Source of the DNA: UBA1181 sp963648205
GTDB taxonomy: Bacteria > Bacteroidota > Bacteroidia > Bacteroidales > Paludibacteraceae
Direction of reading: 5' to 3'
DNA length: 64,000 nt
NCBI GenBank assembly: GCA_963648205.1
Contig: CAVJCT010000044.1
Location: 1 to 64,000, forward strand
The notes below the pieces were generated by a model, which saw nothing but the letters and a program-made list of their open reading frames with translations, searched no databases and was not told the DNA's origin. Positions within the stretch are counted from its first letter, which is position 1. Each line of letters opens with the position of its first letter. Positions 33,056 to 41,241 of the stretch are shown one piece after another. The translations under genes and the position numbers were made by a program.

Positions 33056-35833
33056 TTAGTGTGCCTCTAACCAATTATCACCAACGCCTGCTTCAACAGT
33101 CAACGGTACTGAAATCTTCACTGCATTTTGCATCTCCTCTTCTATGATAGATTTTACTCGATCTAACTCTGAAGACGGAACATTCAAAATCAACTCATCA
33201 TGTATCTGCAAAATCATTTTTGACTGAAGATTTTCCTTCAATAGACGGTCGTGCAACTTAACCATTGCTATTTTGATAATGTCCGCTGCCGTACCTTGAA
33301 TTGGTGCATTTACAGCATTTCGCTCAGCAAAATTTCGTACGGTCGCATTCCTCGAATTGATATCGGGCAAGTAACGTTTACGATTAAACATTGTCTCTAC
33401 AAAACCATTCTTTCTTGCAGTCTCGATAGACTTTTCAATGAATGCCTTAATCGTTGGATATGTTTCAAAATAACCATCAATCAAAGTTTTCGCTTCTGAG
33501 CGAGGAATAGACAAACGCTCAGCCAAACCAAAAGCAGAGATTCCATAGATAATTCCAAAATTGGCAGTCTTGGCTTTTCGTCTCATATCCGAAGTAACAT
33601 CCGCTAAATCGACTTTGAAAATTTTGGCAGCCGTGGAAGCGTGAACATCACGCTCTGCATTGAAATCAGAAAGCATGTGCGGATCCTGACTGAAATGAGC
33701 CAACAAACGCAACTCAATCTGAGAATAATCGGCTGAGATTAACTTGCACTCTTTATCAGCAATAAACGCTTTTCTAATCTCGCGACCTAACTCATCACGA
33801 ACAGGAATATTTTGCAAATTTGGGTTACTTGAACTCAAACGACCCGTTGCAGTAACCGCTTGATTGAAACTGGTATGTATTTTGCCACTCTTCGGATTGA
33901 TCAACGCTGGCAATGCATCCACGTATGTTGAAAGCAATTTTTTGATTCCACGATAATCCAAAATCAAACCAACTACTTCGTGCTTGCCACGCAACGACTC
34001 TAACACCTCTTCCGATGTAGAATACTGACCTGTTTTTGTCTTCTTTGCTTTTTCGTCTAATTTTAGTTTATCAAAAATCAACTCGCCTACCTGCTTAGGT
34101 GAACTCAAATTGATTTGCTCTCCTATCAACTCATAAACCTTGTTTTCAATGTCAGCCAACTGTTTTGTGAAATCAACCGACAAAGAGTGCAATGCCTCAA
34201 CATCAATGCGAACACCATTCCACTCCATATCAACCAATACCGAAACCAAAGGCATCTCCACCTCATAGAAAAGATACTCAAGATTATTTTCCTTAATGAG
34301 AGGTTCTAATTTATTTTTCAGTTTCAAAGTAACGTCAGCATCCTCAGCAGCATAGTCGCACAAACGCTGATGGTCGACCGAGCGAATTGGCAACTGACCT
34401 TTACCTTTCGGTCCGCAAAGTTCCTCGTAGGTTATGGTTTTATATTTGAGGTAAACCTCCGAAAGATAATCCATGTTATGCTTCATCTCGGGTTGCAAAA
34501 GATAATGTGCAATCATCGTGTCGAACAACTGACCTTTCACCTCAATGCCATACGACTTCAAAAACAAAATATCAAATTTGATATTTTGTCCAATCTTCAT
34601 CAAATTTGGATTTTCAAAATAAGGCTTGAAAATTTGAAGCCACTCCACCGCTTTAGAACGTTCAGCAGGCAAATACACGAAAAATGCCTCACCCTCTTTG
34701 AAAGAAAACGACATTCCGACTAAATTATCCGAAAATGGTGAAATTCCAGTCGTTTCGGTGTCAAAACAGAAAAAATCCTGACTATCAAAATAAGGCAAAA
34801 TTTTGGCTATATCTTCTTGATTTTCAATGAGTTTATAGTCGTGAGGCACCGAAGTTAACTCGCTGAGAATCGCGTGAAAATTTTCATTCGGTATTTCGGT
34901 GGCATCTGTGTCAAAGAGATTGAGTTGAATAGCCTCTGGTTTCTTTTCGTTTTCAGATTTCAGAGATGACACTCCAAATTTTGAAAGAAGATTTTTAAAT
35001 TCCAACTCTTGAAAAATTGGAATCAACTTTTCAGTTGAAACGGACTTCAACAAAAAATCATCTTCGTTAAATTCAATCGGAACATCCAATCGGATTGTTG
35101 CCAAATATTTCGAGAGTTTGATATTTTCGACGTTGGCTTCCACTTTCGTTTTCAAAGCACCTTTGAGTTGAGAAGTCGACGCAAGCAAATTATCAATCGA
35201 ACCAAAGTCCTGTAAAATTTTCACTGCCGTCTTCTCCCCCACTCCAGGGCAACCCGGAATATTATCCGAGGCATCACCCATCAAACCCAACAAATCGATA
35301 ATTTGTTCAGTGGACGACACTTGCCATTTCTCTTTCACCTCCTCAACACCCAAAGTGTCATAACCGAAACCATGACGAGGACGGTACATAAAAACATTAT
35401 CAGTTACCAACTGCGCATAGTCCTTGTCGGGCGTGAGCATGAAAACAGTGAAATCTTTTTTAGCCGCCAAATGCGAAAGCGTACCAATCACATCATCAGC
35501 CTCGAAGCCATCACACTCCACAATCGGAATATTATAAGCATTCAAAATATTCTTGATGATTGGGACGGAGGCGTGAATATCTTCGGGAGTAGCCTGACGC
35601 TGCGCCTTATATTCAGGGTAAATTTCACGACGGAAAGTAGGAGTGGCAGGGTCGAAAGCAACTGCCAAATGTGTTGGTTTACAGTTTTTTAGCACATCCT
35701 CCAACGTGTTGACAAAACCCAAGACAGCCGAAGTGTTGAAACCCTTCGAGTTGATTCTCGGATTTTTCATGAAAGCGTAGTAAGAGCGATAAATAATCGC
35801 ATACGCATCTATAAGAAATAGTTTTTTCTCCAT
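33056..35833 (-). CDS. polA: DNA polymerase I
   Basis: Repair and Okazaki-fragment processing polymerase, 925 aa. The 5'-3' exonuclease domain runs from the start (LFLIDAYAIIYRSYYAFM, about residues 5-22; VVECDGFEADDVIGTL-type metal site; LLGLMGDASDNIPGCPGVGEK). The 3'-5' proofreading domain is intact (FCFDTETTGISPF at about residue 358; YAAEDADVTLKLK). The polymerase domain has motif A DYSQIELRLLAHFSQD, motif B RRKAKTANFGIIYG and motif C LQIHDELILNVP. Having all three activities fits E. coli-type Pol I. The gene lies on the minus strand against its neighbours and ends at a strong terminator. The upstream gap with the polyprenyl synthase gene is a divergent promoter region. Confidence 0.97.
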   Translation of the reverse strand: MEKKLFLIDAYAIIYRSYYAFMKNPRINSKGFNTSAVLGFVNTLEDVLKNCKPTHLAVAFDPATPTFRREIYPEYKAQRQATPEDIHASVPIIKNILNAYNIPIVECDGFEADDVIGTLSHLAAKKDFTVFMLTPDKDYAQLVTDNVFMYRPRHGFGYDTLGVEEVKEKWQVSSTEQIIDLLGLMGDASDNIPGCPGVGEKTAVKILQDFGSIDNLLASTSQLKGALKTKVEANVENIKLSKYLATIRLDVPIEFNEDDFLLKSVSTEKLIPIFQELEFKNLLSKFGVSSLKSENEKKPEAIQLNLFDTDATEIPNENFHAILSELTSVPHDYKLIENQEDIAKILPYFDSQDFFCFDTETTGISPFSDNLVGMSFSFKEGEAFFVYLPAERSKAVEWLQIFKPYFENPNLMKIGQNIKFDILFLKSYGIEVKGQLFDTMIAHYLLQPEMKHNMDYLSEVYLKYKTITYEELCGPKGKGQLPIRSVDHQRLCDYAAEDADVTLKLKNKLEPLIKENNLEYLFYEVEMPLVSVLVDMEWNGVRIDVEALHSLSVDFTKQLADIENKVYELIGEQINLSSPKQVGELIFDKLKLDEKAKKTKTGQYSTSEEVLESLRGKHEVVGLILDYRGIKKLLSTYVDALPALINPKSGKIHTSFNQAVTATGRLSSSNPNLQNIPVRDELGREIRKAFIADKECKLISADYSQIELRLLAHFSQDPHMLSDFNAERDVHASTAAKIFKVDLADVTSDMRRKAKTANFGIIYGISAFGLAERLSIPRSEAKTLIDGYFETYPTIKAFIEKSIETARKNGFVETMFNRKRYLPDINSRNATVRNFAERNAVNAPIQGTAADIIKIAMVKLHDRLLKENLQSKMILQIHDELILNVPSSELDRVKSIIEEEMQNAVKISVPLTVEAGVGDNWLEAH

Positions 35834-35953
35834 TAAACTGACAAAACGGTTTTTAGAAAAGAATTTAAAACAAAGATAGCAAAGATTAGAGTAAAGAGAA
35901 TAAAAGAATGGCTATACAAAGTTAGATAAAGCAAAAAATAGAAATTAAATTAC

Positions 35954-35961
35954 TACTTTTG
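35954..35961 (+). promoter_or_regulatory. Predicted -7 promoter element of the polyprenyl synthase gene
   Basis: TACTTTTG, a TAnnTTTG match, 24 bp before the ATG at 35985, within the divergent polA region. Confidence 0.5.
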
Positions 35962-35984
35962 CAGAAAATTCTGAAACTAAAAAA

Positions 35985-36959
35985 ATGACGAGCATTGAGT
36001 TAATAAAAAGACCAATTCAGAAGGAATTTGCAATATTTCAGGAGAGATTCAAAGAGGCGTTTGAAAGCAACAATGAACTTCTCAGTGCTGTTCATAGTCA
36101 TATTCTAAACAAAACAGGGAAGCAAATCAGACCGTTGCTTACACTCCTCTCTGCCAAAAGTGTCGGAGAAATAAACGATGACACCATTCGTTGCGCCGTC
36201 TCTTTAGAGATGCTCCACACTGCCAGTTTGATTCACGACGACGTGGTGGACGAAAGTATGGAAAGAAGAGGACAAGCATCTGTAAATTCACGATGGAATA
36301 ACAAAGTTTCAGTATTAGTGGGCGACTATCTTTTATCTCAATCACTCTCTATTGCCACTCAAACAGAGAATCTTTTAGTGTTAAAAAAAATCACGCAGTT
36401 AGGAAAAGAACTCTCTGAAGGTGAACTTCTTCAAATGCAAAATGTCAAGAACATCAATAGAGATGAACAAAAGTATATCAATGTAATCAAGAAGAAAACT
36501 GCCACTTTGTTCGACACTTGCACCTACTCTGGAGCAGTATCAACACACTGCACGAGCGAAGAAGCAGAGATTCTCAGAAAATTCGGTGAGATATACGGAA
36601 TCTGTTTTCAGATCAAAGACGATATTTTCGACTATGTTGCAACAGAAAAAGAGATTGGAAAACCAGTAGGCAACGATATCAAAGAAGGAAAAATCACCCT
36701 TCCCCTACTCTACGCTCTCAATGCAAACGACAAAGAAAGAGACGAATATATCGACATTCTCAGCAACAAAAATTTCACAAAAGAGAACATTGAGAACCTC
36801 ATTCACTTCAGTATCGACAACGGTGGAATTGAATACGCTGAAAAACGCATCTTAGATTTCAAGGCAGAAGGTGACAAAATATTAGAGAAAATAAAGAATA
36901 TTGAGATTAGAGAATCTTTAGGTATGATGTTGGAGCATACAATCAATCGAAAAAACTAA
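35985..36959 (+). CDS. Trans-polyprenyl diphosphate synthase (octaprenyl/hexaprenyl type)
   Basis: Chain-elongating prenyltransferase, 324 aa, likely making the side chain of menaquinone. The first aspartate-rich motif is LIHDDVVDESMERRG (about residues 84-98), followed by the second, CFQIKDDIFDY (about residues 207-217), with GKPVGNDIKEGKITLPLL next to it. GKQIRPLLTLLSAK near residue 45 supplies the substrate-binding Arg. This order and length match IspB/HepT-like long-chain synthases rather than geranylgeranyl or farnesyl (IspA) enzymes. Chain length cannot be read reliably from sequence by eye. It stands alone between divergent polA and convergent deoC. Confidence 0.9.
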   Translation: MTSIELIKRPIQKEFAIFQERFKEAFESNNELLSAVHSHILNKTGKQIRPLLTLLSAKSVGEINDDTIRCAVSLEMLHTASLIHDDVVDESMERRGQASVNSRWNNKVSVLVGDYLLSQSLSIATQTENLLVLKKITQLGKELSEGELLQMQNVKNINRDEQKYINVIKKKTATLFDTCTYSGAVSTHCTSEEAEILRKFGEIYGICFQIKDDIFDYVATEKEIGKPVGNDIKEGKITLPLLYALNANDKERDEYIDILSNKNFTKENIENLIHFSIDNGGIEYAEKRILDFKAEGDKILEKIKNIEIRESLGMMLEHTINRKN

Positions 36960-37007
36960 TTTTCTCATATTAGCACAAACAAAAATTTTAGTAACAAATA
37001 ATAAAAA

Positions 37008-37044
37008 AAGAAGCCGAGACATCAATATCTCGGCTTCTTTTATT
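37008..37044. terminator. Bidirectional terminator
   Basis: AAGAAGCCGAGA (37008-37019) pairs with TCTCGGCTTCTT (37028-37039), followed by T-rich sequence on both strands. It separates the convergent polyprenyl synthase and nadA-mazG-deoC units. Confidence 0.85.
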
Positions 37045-37067
37045 GTTTTATTGATAATAACTCATCA

Positions 37068-37946
37068 TCAAAAATATTCAATTTCTTTGTCGGCTAAGGC
37101 AGAAATCAACTTGTTTGTAAGGCGACTTGTACCCACACGGAACAGTTCGGGTTTCAACCAATCCTCGCCTAAAACAGCATCTACAATCGAGTAGTAAGAG
37201 ACAGCCGTTTCAACATCTGAAACACCACCTGCAACCTTCAAACCAACCTTTTGATTATTCAGTTCGTTATACTCTTTAATTGTTTTAGCCATCACATACG
37301 CAGCCTCGAATGTAGCACCAACAGAAGTCTTTCCAGTTGATGTTTTGATGAAATCAGCACCTGCCACCATTGCAATCAAAGAAGCCTTTTTAATCAAAAC
37401 TGGGTCCTTCAAAAGACCAGTCTCCAAAATGACCTTCATTTTTGCCTCCTGACACGCTGTTTTTATTTCAGACAGTTCATCGTACACATCAGAGTAGTTT
37501 TGCGATAAGAAGAGAGATAAAGGCATTACAACGTCAATTTCTGAAGCACCAGACATCACAGACATTCCAGTTTCAGCAATTTTAACCTCTGCAAACGTGT
37601 TTGAATGAGGAAAACCAATCACAGTAGCAATATCCACATCCTCCTCCAAAGAGTCCTTTACAGTGCTTACAAACGAAGGGTAAACACAAATAGCAGCAGG
37701 ATGAGGCAAAATCTCAAATTCATCATCAAACTTGTTGACGAGTTCAACCATATTTGAAATTTTCTCTTCAGTATCATCGGAGTTCAAAGAAGTCAAGTCG
37801 ATGCAACTTAAAATCTTGCTATACACCAACTTAACATTGTTCTTTTTGAAATTCTCCTTGATAATTTTATTGACTTCGGAAGAGACAACCTCTTGATCCA
37901 AGCCCGTAAAATCATATTTTGAAAAAAGTTCGTCGAAACGATCCAT
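37068..37946 (-). CDS. deoC: Deoxyribose-phosphate aldolase
   Basis: Cleaves 2-deoxyribose 5-phosphate to acetaldehyde and glyceraldehyde 3-phosphate in deoxynucleoside breakdown. It is 292 aa, with an N-terminal extension compared with the shorter 220-250 aa DeoC enzymes. Barrel motifs are visible: ILSCIDLTSLNSDDTEEK, the second-strand AAICVYPSFVSTVK, the active-site VILETGLLKD, then GADFIKTSTGKTSVGATFE, which holds the Schiff-base lysine (FIKTSTG), and GLKVAGGVSDVETAVSY with the second lysine. Last gene of the nadA-mazG-deoC operon, 25 bp behind mazG, ended by the shared terminator at 37008. Confidence 0.94.
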   Translation of the reverse strand: MDRFDELFSKYDFTGLDQEVVSSEVNKIIKENFKKNNVKLVYSKILSCIDLTSLNSDDTEEKISNMVELVNKFDDEFEILPHPAAICVYPSFVSTVKDSLEEDVDIATVIGFPHSNTFAEVKIAETGMSVMSGASEIDVVMPLSLFLSQNYSDVYDELSEIKTACQEAKMKVILETGLLKDPVLIKKASLIAMVAGADFIKTSTGKTSVGATFEAAYVMAKTIKEYNELNNQKVGLKVAGGVSDVETAVSYYSIVDAVLGEDWLKPELFRVGTSRLTNKLISALADKEIEYF

Positions 37947-37971
37947 TGATATATTTTATTATATTTAGTTT

Positions 37972-38313
37972 TTAATCTTTTAATTTTTCATTATTCAGAT
38001 GACGAGTGGCATCGCGTTCAGTTTTCTTTTGGATGTTCTTCTGCATAGCTTCCGTCAAGTTGACACCCGTTTGGTTGGCAATGCAAGTGAGAACCCACAG
38101 CACATCAGCCAATTCGTCTTGTAAAGAGTACTGTATGTCGGAATCTTTGCTTGATTGGTCGCCATATTTGCGAGCCATCACACGAGCCAACTCACCTACC
38201 TCTTCCGTCAGACAAGCCATATTTGTTAATTCACTAAAATAGCGGACACCATATTGTTTGATCCAGGTGTCCACTGTTTTTTGTAAATCGTTCAGTGTCA
38301 GATTATTATCCAT
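37972..38313 (-). CDS. MazG-like nucleotide pyrophosphohydrolase
   Basis: Small all-alpha pyrophosphohydrolase, 113 aa, of the MazG family that hydrolyses nucleoside triphosphates to monophosphates, a house-cleaning role. The metal-binding pattern is visible: EEVGELARVMARKYG (acidic helix, about residues 35-49) and the second helix DELADVLWVLTCIANQTGV (about residues 69-87) with the paired acidic residues E/D. The N-terminal part TVDTWIKQYGVRYFSELTNM and a C-terminal charged tail complete it. It is 4 bp behind nadA and 25 bp ahead of deoC. The substrate is not known. Confidence 0.9.
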   Translation of the reverse strand: MDNNLTLNDLQKTVDTWIKQYGVRYFSELTNMACLTEEVGELARVMARKYGDQSSKDSDIQYSLQDELADVLWVLTCIANQTGVNLTEAMQKNIQKKTERDATRHLNNEKLKD

Positions 38314-38317
38314 AATT

Positions 38318-39274
38318 CTACAAACCTAACTTCTTGCTGATTTCCAACATTCTAAGAATCGGCAATTTAGCACGCTCGATGATAGAAGGGTCGACTGATA
38401 CCTCTGGTTCACCGTTCTTCAATGCGTTATAAAGTTTCTCTAACGTATTGAGTTTCATATAAGAACAGTCGTTGCAACCACAAGTTGAATCGTTTGGAGG
38501 AGCAGGAATGAAGTTTTTCTGAGGAGCCTGTTTGCGCATTTCGTGCAAAATACCACTTTCAGTAGCCACAATGAAATCGTTGCAATCCTCGCAAGTAACC
38601 GCATATTTGAGCAAAGCAGCCGTCGAACCCACCTTATCAGCCAACTTAACCACAGGACCTTGGCACTCTGGATGAACCAACACTTTTGCATTAGGAAAAT
38701 CCTTCTTGAGGTCTAAAATCTTCTCAATAGAGAACTTTTCGTGAACGTGGCAAGCACCATTCCAAAGCTTCATTGAGCGACCCGTAATAGAGTTAATATA
38801 ATTACCCAAATTACGGTCTGGACCAAAGATAATCTTCTCATCCTTAGGAAAACTCTCAACGATTTGTTTAGCGTTAGAAGAGGTAACCACCACGTCGGTC
38901 AATGCTTTAACGGCAGCCGAAGTGTTGACGTACGAGATGACTGTATAGCCAGGATTAGCCTCAATAAAGGCTTTAAATTCATCAGCAGGACAACTATCTG
39001 CGAGAGAGCAACCCGCAGTAACATCAGGAACAAGGACTTTCTTATCTGGACAAAGAATTTTAGCAGTTTCGCCCATAAAATGGACACCACAAAGAACGAT
39101 CACGTCCGCATCCGTTTTGGTGGCTTGTTGAGCCAAAGCGAGACTATCACCCACGCAATCGGCGATATCTTGAATTTCGCCAACCGTGTAGTAGTGAGCC
39201 ATGATGACAGCGTTGCGTTCCTTCTTCAAACGAAGAATTTCTTTCTTCAGATATTCATTATCAAATTCATTCAT
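38318..39274 (-). CDS. nadA: Quinolinate synthase A
   Basis: Condenses iminoaspartate with dihydroxyacetone phosphate to quinolinate, the second step of NAD synthesis; uses a [4Fe-4S] cluster. 318 aa. The three cluster cysteines are identifiable: VLCGVHFMGETAKI (about residue 81), GNGACHVHE-type region and the later VHPECQGPVVKLADK together with STCGCNDCSYMKLNTL near the end. KNAVIMAHYYTVGEIQDIAD carries the N-terminal substrate site, and ATESGILHEMRKQAP is the conserved central motif. Its partner nadB lies 2 kb away on the opposite strand, separated by two unknown genes. It leads the operon with mazG and deoC. Confidence 0.96.
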   Translation of the reverse strand: MNEFDNEYLKKEILRLKKERNAVIMAHYYTVGEIQDIADCVGDSLALAQQATKTDADVIVLCGVHFMGETAKILCPDKKVLVPDVTAGCSLADSCPADEFKAFIEANPGYTVISYVNTSAAVKALTDVVVTSSNAKQIVESFPKDEKIIFGPDRNLGNYINSITGRSMKLWNGACHVHEKFSIEKILDLKKDFPNAKVLVHPECQGPVVKLADKVGSTAALLKYAVTCEDCNDFIVATESGILHEMRKQAPQKNFIPAPPNDSTCGCNDCSYMKLNTLEKLYNALKNGEPEVSVDPSIIERAKLPILRMLEISKKLGL

Positions 39275-39473
39275 ATCTATAAATATAATTTCATAATAAA
39301 AAAATAAAGAATAATAAGGATGATAGACTGTTAGTTACGTTAAAAGAAAAAATAAGAAACAGTTGCACTTATCATTCTTAAAAAACAATCCACAGAGAAA
39401 TGGACAAGATGTCAATATTAAATCAGTAAGAATGAGACACTTACGAATTATATTAACAATGTTAATAATGGGG

Positions 39474-39481
39474 CAAATATA
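39474..39481 (-). promoter_or_regulatory. Predicted -7 promoter element of nadA
   Basis: TATATTTG on the minus strand fits TAnnTTTG. Transcription would give a leader of roughly 190 nt before nadA, unusually long compared with the other genes here. Confidence 0.45.
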
Positions 39482-39836
39482 CAAAAACTTAAAAAATAAA
39501 ATTGAGAAGGAGGTTAGATAATCGGTTGAAAGAAGATAGTAAAAAATTGGAGAGAAAGTTGCAAAGTTGAAAACGAAGCGTGTATATAAAAAGAAATGAA
39601 CAATGAAAATAAAGTTGTTATTTTTTTCTTGGTGTGATTTTACAAGTTTTTAACAGGGGTATGAACAAGGGGGAAGATGTAACATAAGAGAAAAAGTTAG
39701 TAAAATGAACTCAAATGAGTTTTCTATAATTAACTTTATAGAAGAACATCTCTTAATAGTATAAAAATAACTTGTTTTATATTACTTTGAATTAAATAAT
39801 TTTTTTTATTAAGATTTTCTTTGTAAAAAAATGTTA

Positions 39837-39844
39837 TACCTTTG
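39837..39844 (+). promoter_or_regulatory. Predicted -7 promoter element of the 39906 gene pair
   Basis: TACCTTTG is an exact TAnnTTTG match, 62 bp before the ATG at 39906. Confidence 0.5.
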
Positions 39845-39905
39845 CGCCACTTTGTCTATGATTATTGGCCAATTATCTAACAAAGATTTAATTTAATTTT
39901 TTTAA

Positions 39906-40436
39906 ATGATGAAAAAAAATTTAGATGAGTCAATTGCACCAGAAAATTTCTATGGTGAAAAAGGCGAAAATGATGTATGTGGTACAATAACAATTCGTTT
40001 GTTACAAAATGGTGTTTTGAGTGATCCTTTCTATATTTTTAATCAGCCAATTTCAAGAAATGCTTTGTCTGTTCCACAGGGAGATAGTGTTCTCGTATTA
40101 CCTCCAAAGCAGAGAATGCCATTTTCTATTGATTATACCAATATAGAGGGTGCAAAATTAATATTGGATGCTCAGTTGTATGAGTGGGATGACCCATGTT
40201 CATGTGGAGGAAAGCATGAATTTGATACGTATGAACCATGTCATCAAGAATATCTATTAACAGATCTGAAAGAAAACAGAGGTGTAGGTTATGCACAAAT
40301 ACATTTATCAGAGGAATATACTGATGGTCACTATATGTATAGAAATTTTTGGGGTAAGAAAAAACCTGCTCACAAACCACATACAACGCCAACAGATTGT
40401 ACAGTAAAATTTCAGTTTAGAGTAAATTTCTATTAG
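39906..40436 (+). CDS. Unrecognised 176-aa protein
   Basis: I do not recognise this protein. It is 176 aa, with no signal peptide or membrane helix, and looks soluble: an acidic N-terminus (MMKKNLDESIAPENFYGE), a beta-strand-rich centre (SVLVLPPKQRMPFSIDY), and a central Cys/His cluster (WDDPCSCGGKHEF and YEPCHQEYLL) that could bind a metal. It ends VKFQFRVNFY, with alternating aromatic residues. The gene is AT-rich and, with the following lipoprotein gene (1 bp after the stop), forms a two-gene unit inserted between nadA and nadB. Similarity search is required for any function; horizontal origin is possible because of the base composition. Confidence 0.75.
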   Translation: MMKKNLDESIAPENFYGEKGENDVCGTITIRLLQNGVLSDPFYIFNQPISRNALSVPQGDSVLVLPPKQRMPFSIDYTNIEGAKLILDAQLYEWDDPCSCGGKHEFDTYEPCHQEYLLTDLKENRGVGYAQIHLSEEYTDGHYMYRNFWGKKKPAHKPHTTPTDCTVKFQFRVNFY

Positions 40437-40437
40437 T

Positions 40438-41088
40438 ATGAAAAAGTTCGTATATGTTTTAATTTCTCTTTTGTGTGTTATTTCTTCATGTAAGAAAGAG
40501 GAGGAAAAAGATGAGACAAGGAAAGCAAGTTCAATAGTGTGTGTGCAAGGTATTGAATTACAATCATATTCTGATACATGTAGAGCATATAATGTTGAAT
40601 TACAGAAAGTTGTAGGATTGAATGAAGAGTATGACTTTGCTTTCATACAGTATGACACTGTAGGAGCAATAGTAAGAAATGGAGACTACAACATAATCAA
40701 TACATGTATTAATTTTTATTATTACTTTCCTGATTGCTTTTTGGCAGGTCCAAATAACACGGATTTGGTAAGAATATTAAAAAAACATCAGACTAGTAAT
40801 AGCAGAATAACTTTTTATTCTTTTAAGGATGAGGATAGTGCTTCACAAAAAGAGTTGTTTGAAAATGCAAATAATCCAGATTTGTTTGGTGAGGCATTTG
40901 AAAAAGCAAAGCAAGTAGTAAATCCAGACAGGTCATCTGATGCAATATATGATGATAGTGAGAATACATTGATGAAAAATCATTTGATTGGTATTAAAAC
41001 TGTAAATGGTGTTAGGGTTCTTATATGGATAGATTCCAGAGTAAGAAATGCAATGGTAATTTCTGTTAAGTATGAATTGTTTGAATAA
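40438..41088 (+). CDS. Unrecognised lipoprotein, 216 aa
   Basis: I do not recognise the family. The N-terminus (MKKFVYVLISLLCVISSC) is a lipoprotein signal with cleavage before Cys at about residue 18, followed by KKEEEKDE, so it is probably anchored to a membrane. The mature part is about 198 aa and has mixed alpha/beta character, with DFAFIQYDTVGAIV, a Tyr/Phe-rich INFYYYFPDCFL and an ending MVISVKYELFE. Four cysteines (VCVQG, TCRAY, NTCIN, PDCFL) are spread over the first half. It follows the 176-aa gene with 1 bp between stop and start, so the two are surely co-transcribed. A terminator (41111-41147) follows, and AT-rich sequence distinguishes the pair from the flanks. Confidence 0.75.
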   Translation: MKKFVYVLISLLCVISSCKKEEEKDETRKASSIVCVQGIELQSYSDTCRAYNVELQKVVGLNEEYDFAFIQYDTVGAIVRNGDYNIINTCINFYYYFPDCFLAGPNNTDLVRILKKHQTSNSRITFYSFKDEDSASQKELFENANNPDLFGEAFEKAKQVVNPDRSSDAIYDDSENTLMKNHLIGIKTVNGVRVLIWIDSRVRNAMVISVKYELFE

Positions 41089-41110
41089 GCACACAATATA
41101 GCAGAATAAA

Positions 41111-41147
41111 AAAATGAGAACATTAAAACTTAGTGTTCTCATTTTTC
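41111..41147 (+). terminator. Terminator after the lipoprotein gene
   Basis: AAAATGAGAACA (41111-41122) pairs with TGTTCTCATTTT (41134-41145) and a T-run follows. The structure lies 22 bp past the lipoprotein stop. Confidence 0.8.
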
Positions 41148-41206
41148 TTTATTAAAGAAAAATTCAGAAAACCAATAAAACCTCACCATTTTCGGTCAAA
41201 CTGATA

Positions 41207-41214
41207 TAAATTTG
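41207..41214 (+). promoter_or_regulatory. Predicted -7 promoter element of nadB
   Basis: TAAATTTG matches TAnnTTTG, 28 bp before the ATG at 41242. The short distance supports that ATG rather than the in-frame TTG at 41236. Confidence 0.5.
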
Positions 41215-41241
41215 TTGCTCAGACCATAAATAGATTTGATT

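Larger units (their letters stand above)
39275..39905. other. Longest non-coding stretch of the window (AT-rich, nadA leader side and promoter side)
   Basis: This 631-bp gap between divergent nadA and the unknown gene at 39906 shows no supported gene or tRNA. It is clearly AT-richer than the flanks. It holds the nadA promoter element (39474-39481) with a palindrome ATTAAC/GTTAAT downstream of it (39452-39466), a 9-bp inverted repeat in the nadA leader (TCATTCTTA 39372-39380, TAAGAATGA 39427-39435), and the element at 39837-39844. TGTTAATAA at 39460-39468 repeats one unit of the array before mnmG. Confidence 0.6.

Noticed and set aside
39275..39905. tRNA or small RNA gene in the long intergenic region
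   Set aside because: No cloverleaf, no GTTCGA-type T-loop; inverted repeats fit a promoter or leader structure better.
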